From Paracoccaceae bacterium (GTDB lineage Bacteria; Pseudomonadota; Alphaproteobacteria; Rhodobacterales; Rhodobacteraceae), in contig JAMWZF010000058.1 of assembly GCA_024304875.1 (NCBI GenBank), positions 1 to 5,655 on the forward strand: a stretch of DNA of 5,655 nucleotides, written 5' to 3'. Below are positions 4,634-5,655 of the stretch, in pieces. The position numbers were made by a program, and so were the translations under genes. The notes beneath the pieces are model-generated. The model saw only the letters and a program-made list of their open reading frames with translations, was not told where the DNA came from and ran no database searches. Each line of letters starts with the position of its first letter. Within the stretch, counting starts at the first letter, position 1.

Positions 4634-4989
4634 TCCGGGTCCTCGTGCTTGCCCTGGCCGCTCTCGCCGCGCCCGCCGCCGCCCAGGACGAGGTGGTGAA
4701 CGCCCCCGTGGCCGAGATCCGCATCCTCGACAAGATCACCGGCAGCGTCCGCGACGTCGACATCCCCGAGCGTGGAACGGCCCGTGTCGGCCTGCTGAAT
4801 ATCCGCATGGGGGAATGTCGCTATCCGGCGGGCAACCCGACCGGCAATGCCTATGCCCTGCTGACGATCTTCTACCGCGGGCTCGAGGATCCGGTGTTCG
4901 AGGGCTGGATGATCGCCTCCTCGCCCGCCCTCAACCCGCTCGACCACCCGCGCTACGACGTCTGGGTGCTGCGCTGCAAGACATCCTGA
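4630..4989 (+). CDS. DUF2155 domain-containing secreted protein
   Basis: A 119-residue protein beginning with a clear Sec signal peptide: a hydrophobic core of Leu/Ala (5-14) and a likely cut after AAA (Ala18) before Gln-Asp. The mature part, about 101 residues, matches DUF2155: ILDKITG (32-38), a central strand with Gly-Leu-Leu-Asn-Ile (54-58), Cys63, FEGWMIASSPALNPLDHPRYDVW (90-112) and Cys116. Two cysteines in the mature protein could form a disulfide in the periplasm. The family has no established biochemical role that I know of; its link with mlaD and the NDUFA12 gene suggests an envelope function. It starts within the mlaD stop (ATGA) with an excellent ribosome site. Its last 37 bases overlap the aat gene on the other strand, so both C-termini are encoded by the same DNA. 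Confidence 0.92.
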   Translation: MIRVLVLALAALAAPAAAQDEVVNAPVAEIRILDKITGSVRDVDIPERGTARVGLLNIRMGECRYPAGNPTGNAYALLTIFYRGLEDPVFEGWMIASSPALNPLDHPRYDVWVLRCKTS

Positions 4990-5603
4990 ACCGGCGGCAC
5001 GTCGCCGGCGCGGTGGAAGGCGGCCCGGACGTGCAGGGCCCCTTCAAGCGCCTGATGGTAGGCGCGGCGCGGGATCTCGATCCCGCCCAGCCGGGCCAGG
5101 TGCGGCGTGATGAACTGGGTGTCGAACAGGACGAACCCCCCAAGGCGCAGCCGGTCCACAAGGTAGGCCAGCGCGATCTTGGACGCATCGGTCCGGGCCG
5201 AGAACATGCTCTCCCCGAAGAAGGCGCCGCCCAGGGCGACGCCGTAGACCCCGCCGACCAGGCGTCCCTCCATCCAGACCTCGACGGAATGGGCGTAGTT
5301 CATCAGGAACAGCTTCTGGTAGAGCGTCGCGATCCGGTCGGAAATCCAGGTCTCGTCCCGCGCCGCGCAGCCGGCGACGACACCCTGAAAGTCATGATCG
5401 AAGGTCACCTCGAACCCGCCGCGCCGCATCCGCCGGGCCAGTGACCGCGAGACATGGAAGCCCTCCAGGGGGATGATTCCCCGCATCTTGGGGTCGACCC
5501 AGAAGATCTCGGGATCGGTGCGCCCTTCGGACATGGGAAAGATGCCCGAGGCGTAGGCCTTGAGCAGGAGGGCCGGCGAGAGCGGGTAGACCTCGTCTTT
5601 CAT
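4953..5603 (-). CDS. aat: Leucyl/phenylalanyl-tRNA--protein transferase
   Basis: A 216-residue cytoplasmic enzyme of normal family length that moves Leu or Phe from aminoacyl-tRNA to proteins with an N-terminal Lys or Arg, creating an N-degron recognised by ClpS and degraded by ClpAP. Diagnostic motifs are YASGIFPM (17-24), the FWVDP loop with KMRGIIP (34-45), GCAARDETWI (78-87), HSVEVW (105-110), GGVYGVALGGAFFGESMFS (117-135) and the FDTQF segment (160-164) with Asp161 and Gln163, which correspond to the catalytic Asp-Gln pair of the E. coli enzyme. The ATG at 5603 has an AGGG ribosome site (5612-5609) 5 bases upstream. The 52 bases beyond it to the window edge hold no recognisable gene; a CcrM-type GACTC is at 5613-5617. 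It converges on the DUF2155 gene with a 37-base overlap. Its pathway is functionally close to the Clp machinery at the other end of the window, although aat is not co-transcribed with clpPX. Confidence 0.97.
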   Translation of the reverse strand: MKDEVYPLSPALLLKAYASGIFPMSEGRTDPEIFWVDPKMRGIIPLEGFHVSRSLARRMRRGGFEVTFDHDFQGVVAGCAARDETWISDRIATLYQKLFLMNYAHSVEVWMEGRLVGGVYGVALGGAFFGESMFSARTDASKIALAYLVDRLRLGGFVLFDTQFITPHLARLGGIEIPRRAYHQALEGALHVRAAFHRAGDVPPVQDVLQRSTQTS

Positions 5604-5655
5604 TATGACCCTGACTCTAGCCTGAACCGGCCGCGAGAACAGGGAAATCGGCGGG

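Noticed and set aside
5618..5655. Possible C-terminal end of an upstream minus-strand gene (frame ending in TAG at 5620-5618)
   Set aside because: Only 12 sense codons are visible, and they do not resemble the end of the biotin carboxylase gene that often precedes aat; too short to support.

Overview
The window reads as chromosomal DNA of a high-GC alphaproteobacterium, most likely of the Rhodobacteraceae/Paracoccaceae. The evidence is the strong G/C bias at third codon positions, the alphaproteobacterial ClpP and ClpX sequences, an NDUFA12-type complex I accessory subunit next to a single MlaD, a DUF2155 protein and aat, and a Hint_2-domain protein of a kind common in that group. This assignment is inferred from family knowledge; no search was run.

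Layout. Positions 1-420 (minus strand) hold a two-gene unit: an ArsR-family repressor whose stop overlaps the start of an SRPBCC/AHSA1-like protein that runs off the left edge. A dyad of GTAAG/CTTAC elements lies directly at the ArsR start, between a -35-like hexamer and the GTG codon, which suggests autoregulation. Positions 421-576 are the divergent control region shared with clpP. Positions 577-2600 (plus) carry clpP and clpX, the two halves of the ClpXP protease, separated by a 119-base gap that contains a long interrupted inverted repeat. A Hint-domain protein lies convergently to clpX (2608-3609, minus); a compact stem-loop holds both stop codons. Positions 3610-3783 hold several palindromes and mutually exclusive hairpins. 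Positions 3784-4989 (plus) form a tight operon: NDUFA12-like subunit, mlaD, and a secreted DUF2155 protein, joined by a 4-base gap and a 4-base overlap. The aat gene (leucyl/phenylalanyl-tRNA--protein transferase) comes in from the right on the minus strand and overlaps the DUF2155 gene tail to tail by 37 bases.

How the genes relate. ClpXP and Aat both belong to regulated proteolysis: Aat attaches the N-degron residues that ClpS/ClpAP reads, while ClpXP degrades tagged and native substrates. The NDUFA12-mlaD-DUF2155 operon is an envelope/respiration group. No gene-free stretch exceeds 300 bases. I saw no tRNA, rRNA, CRISPR array, insertion sequence or prophage gene. The window is mostly conserved housekeeping DNA; the least explained parts are the Hint protein, the clpP-clpX inverted repeat and the structured leader before the NDUFA12 gene.
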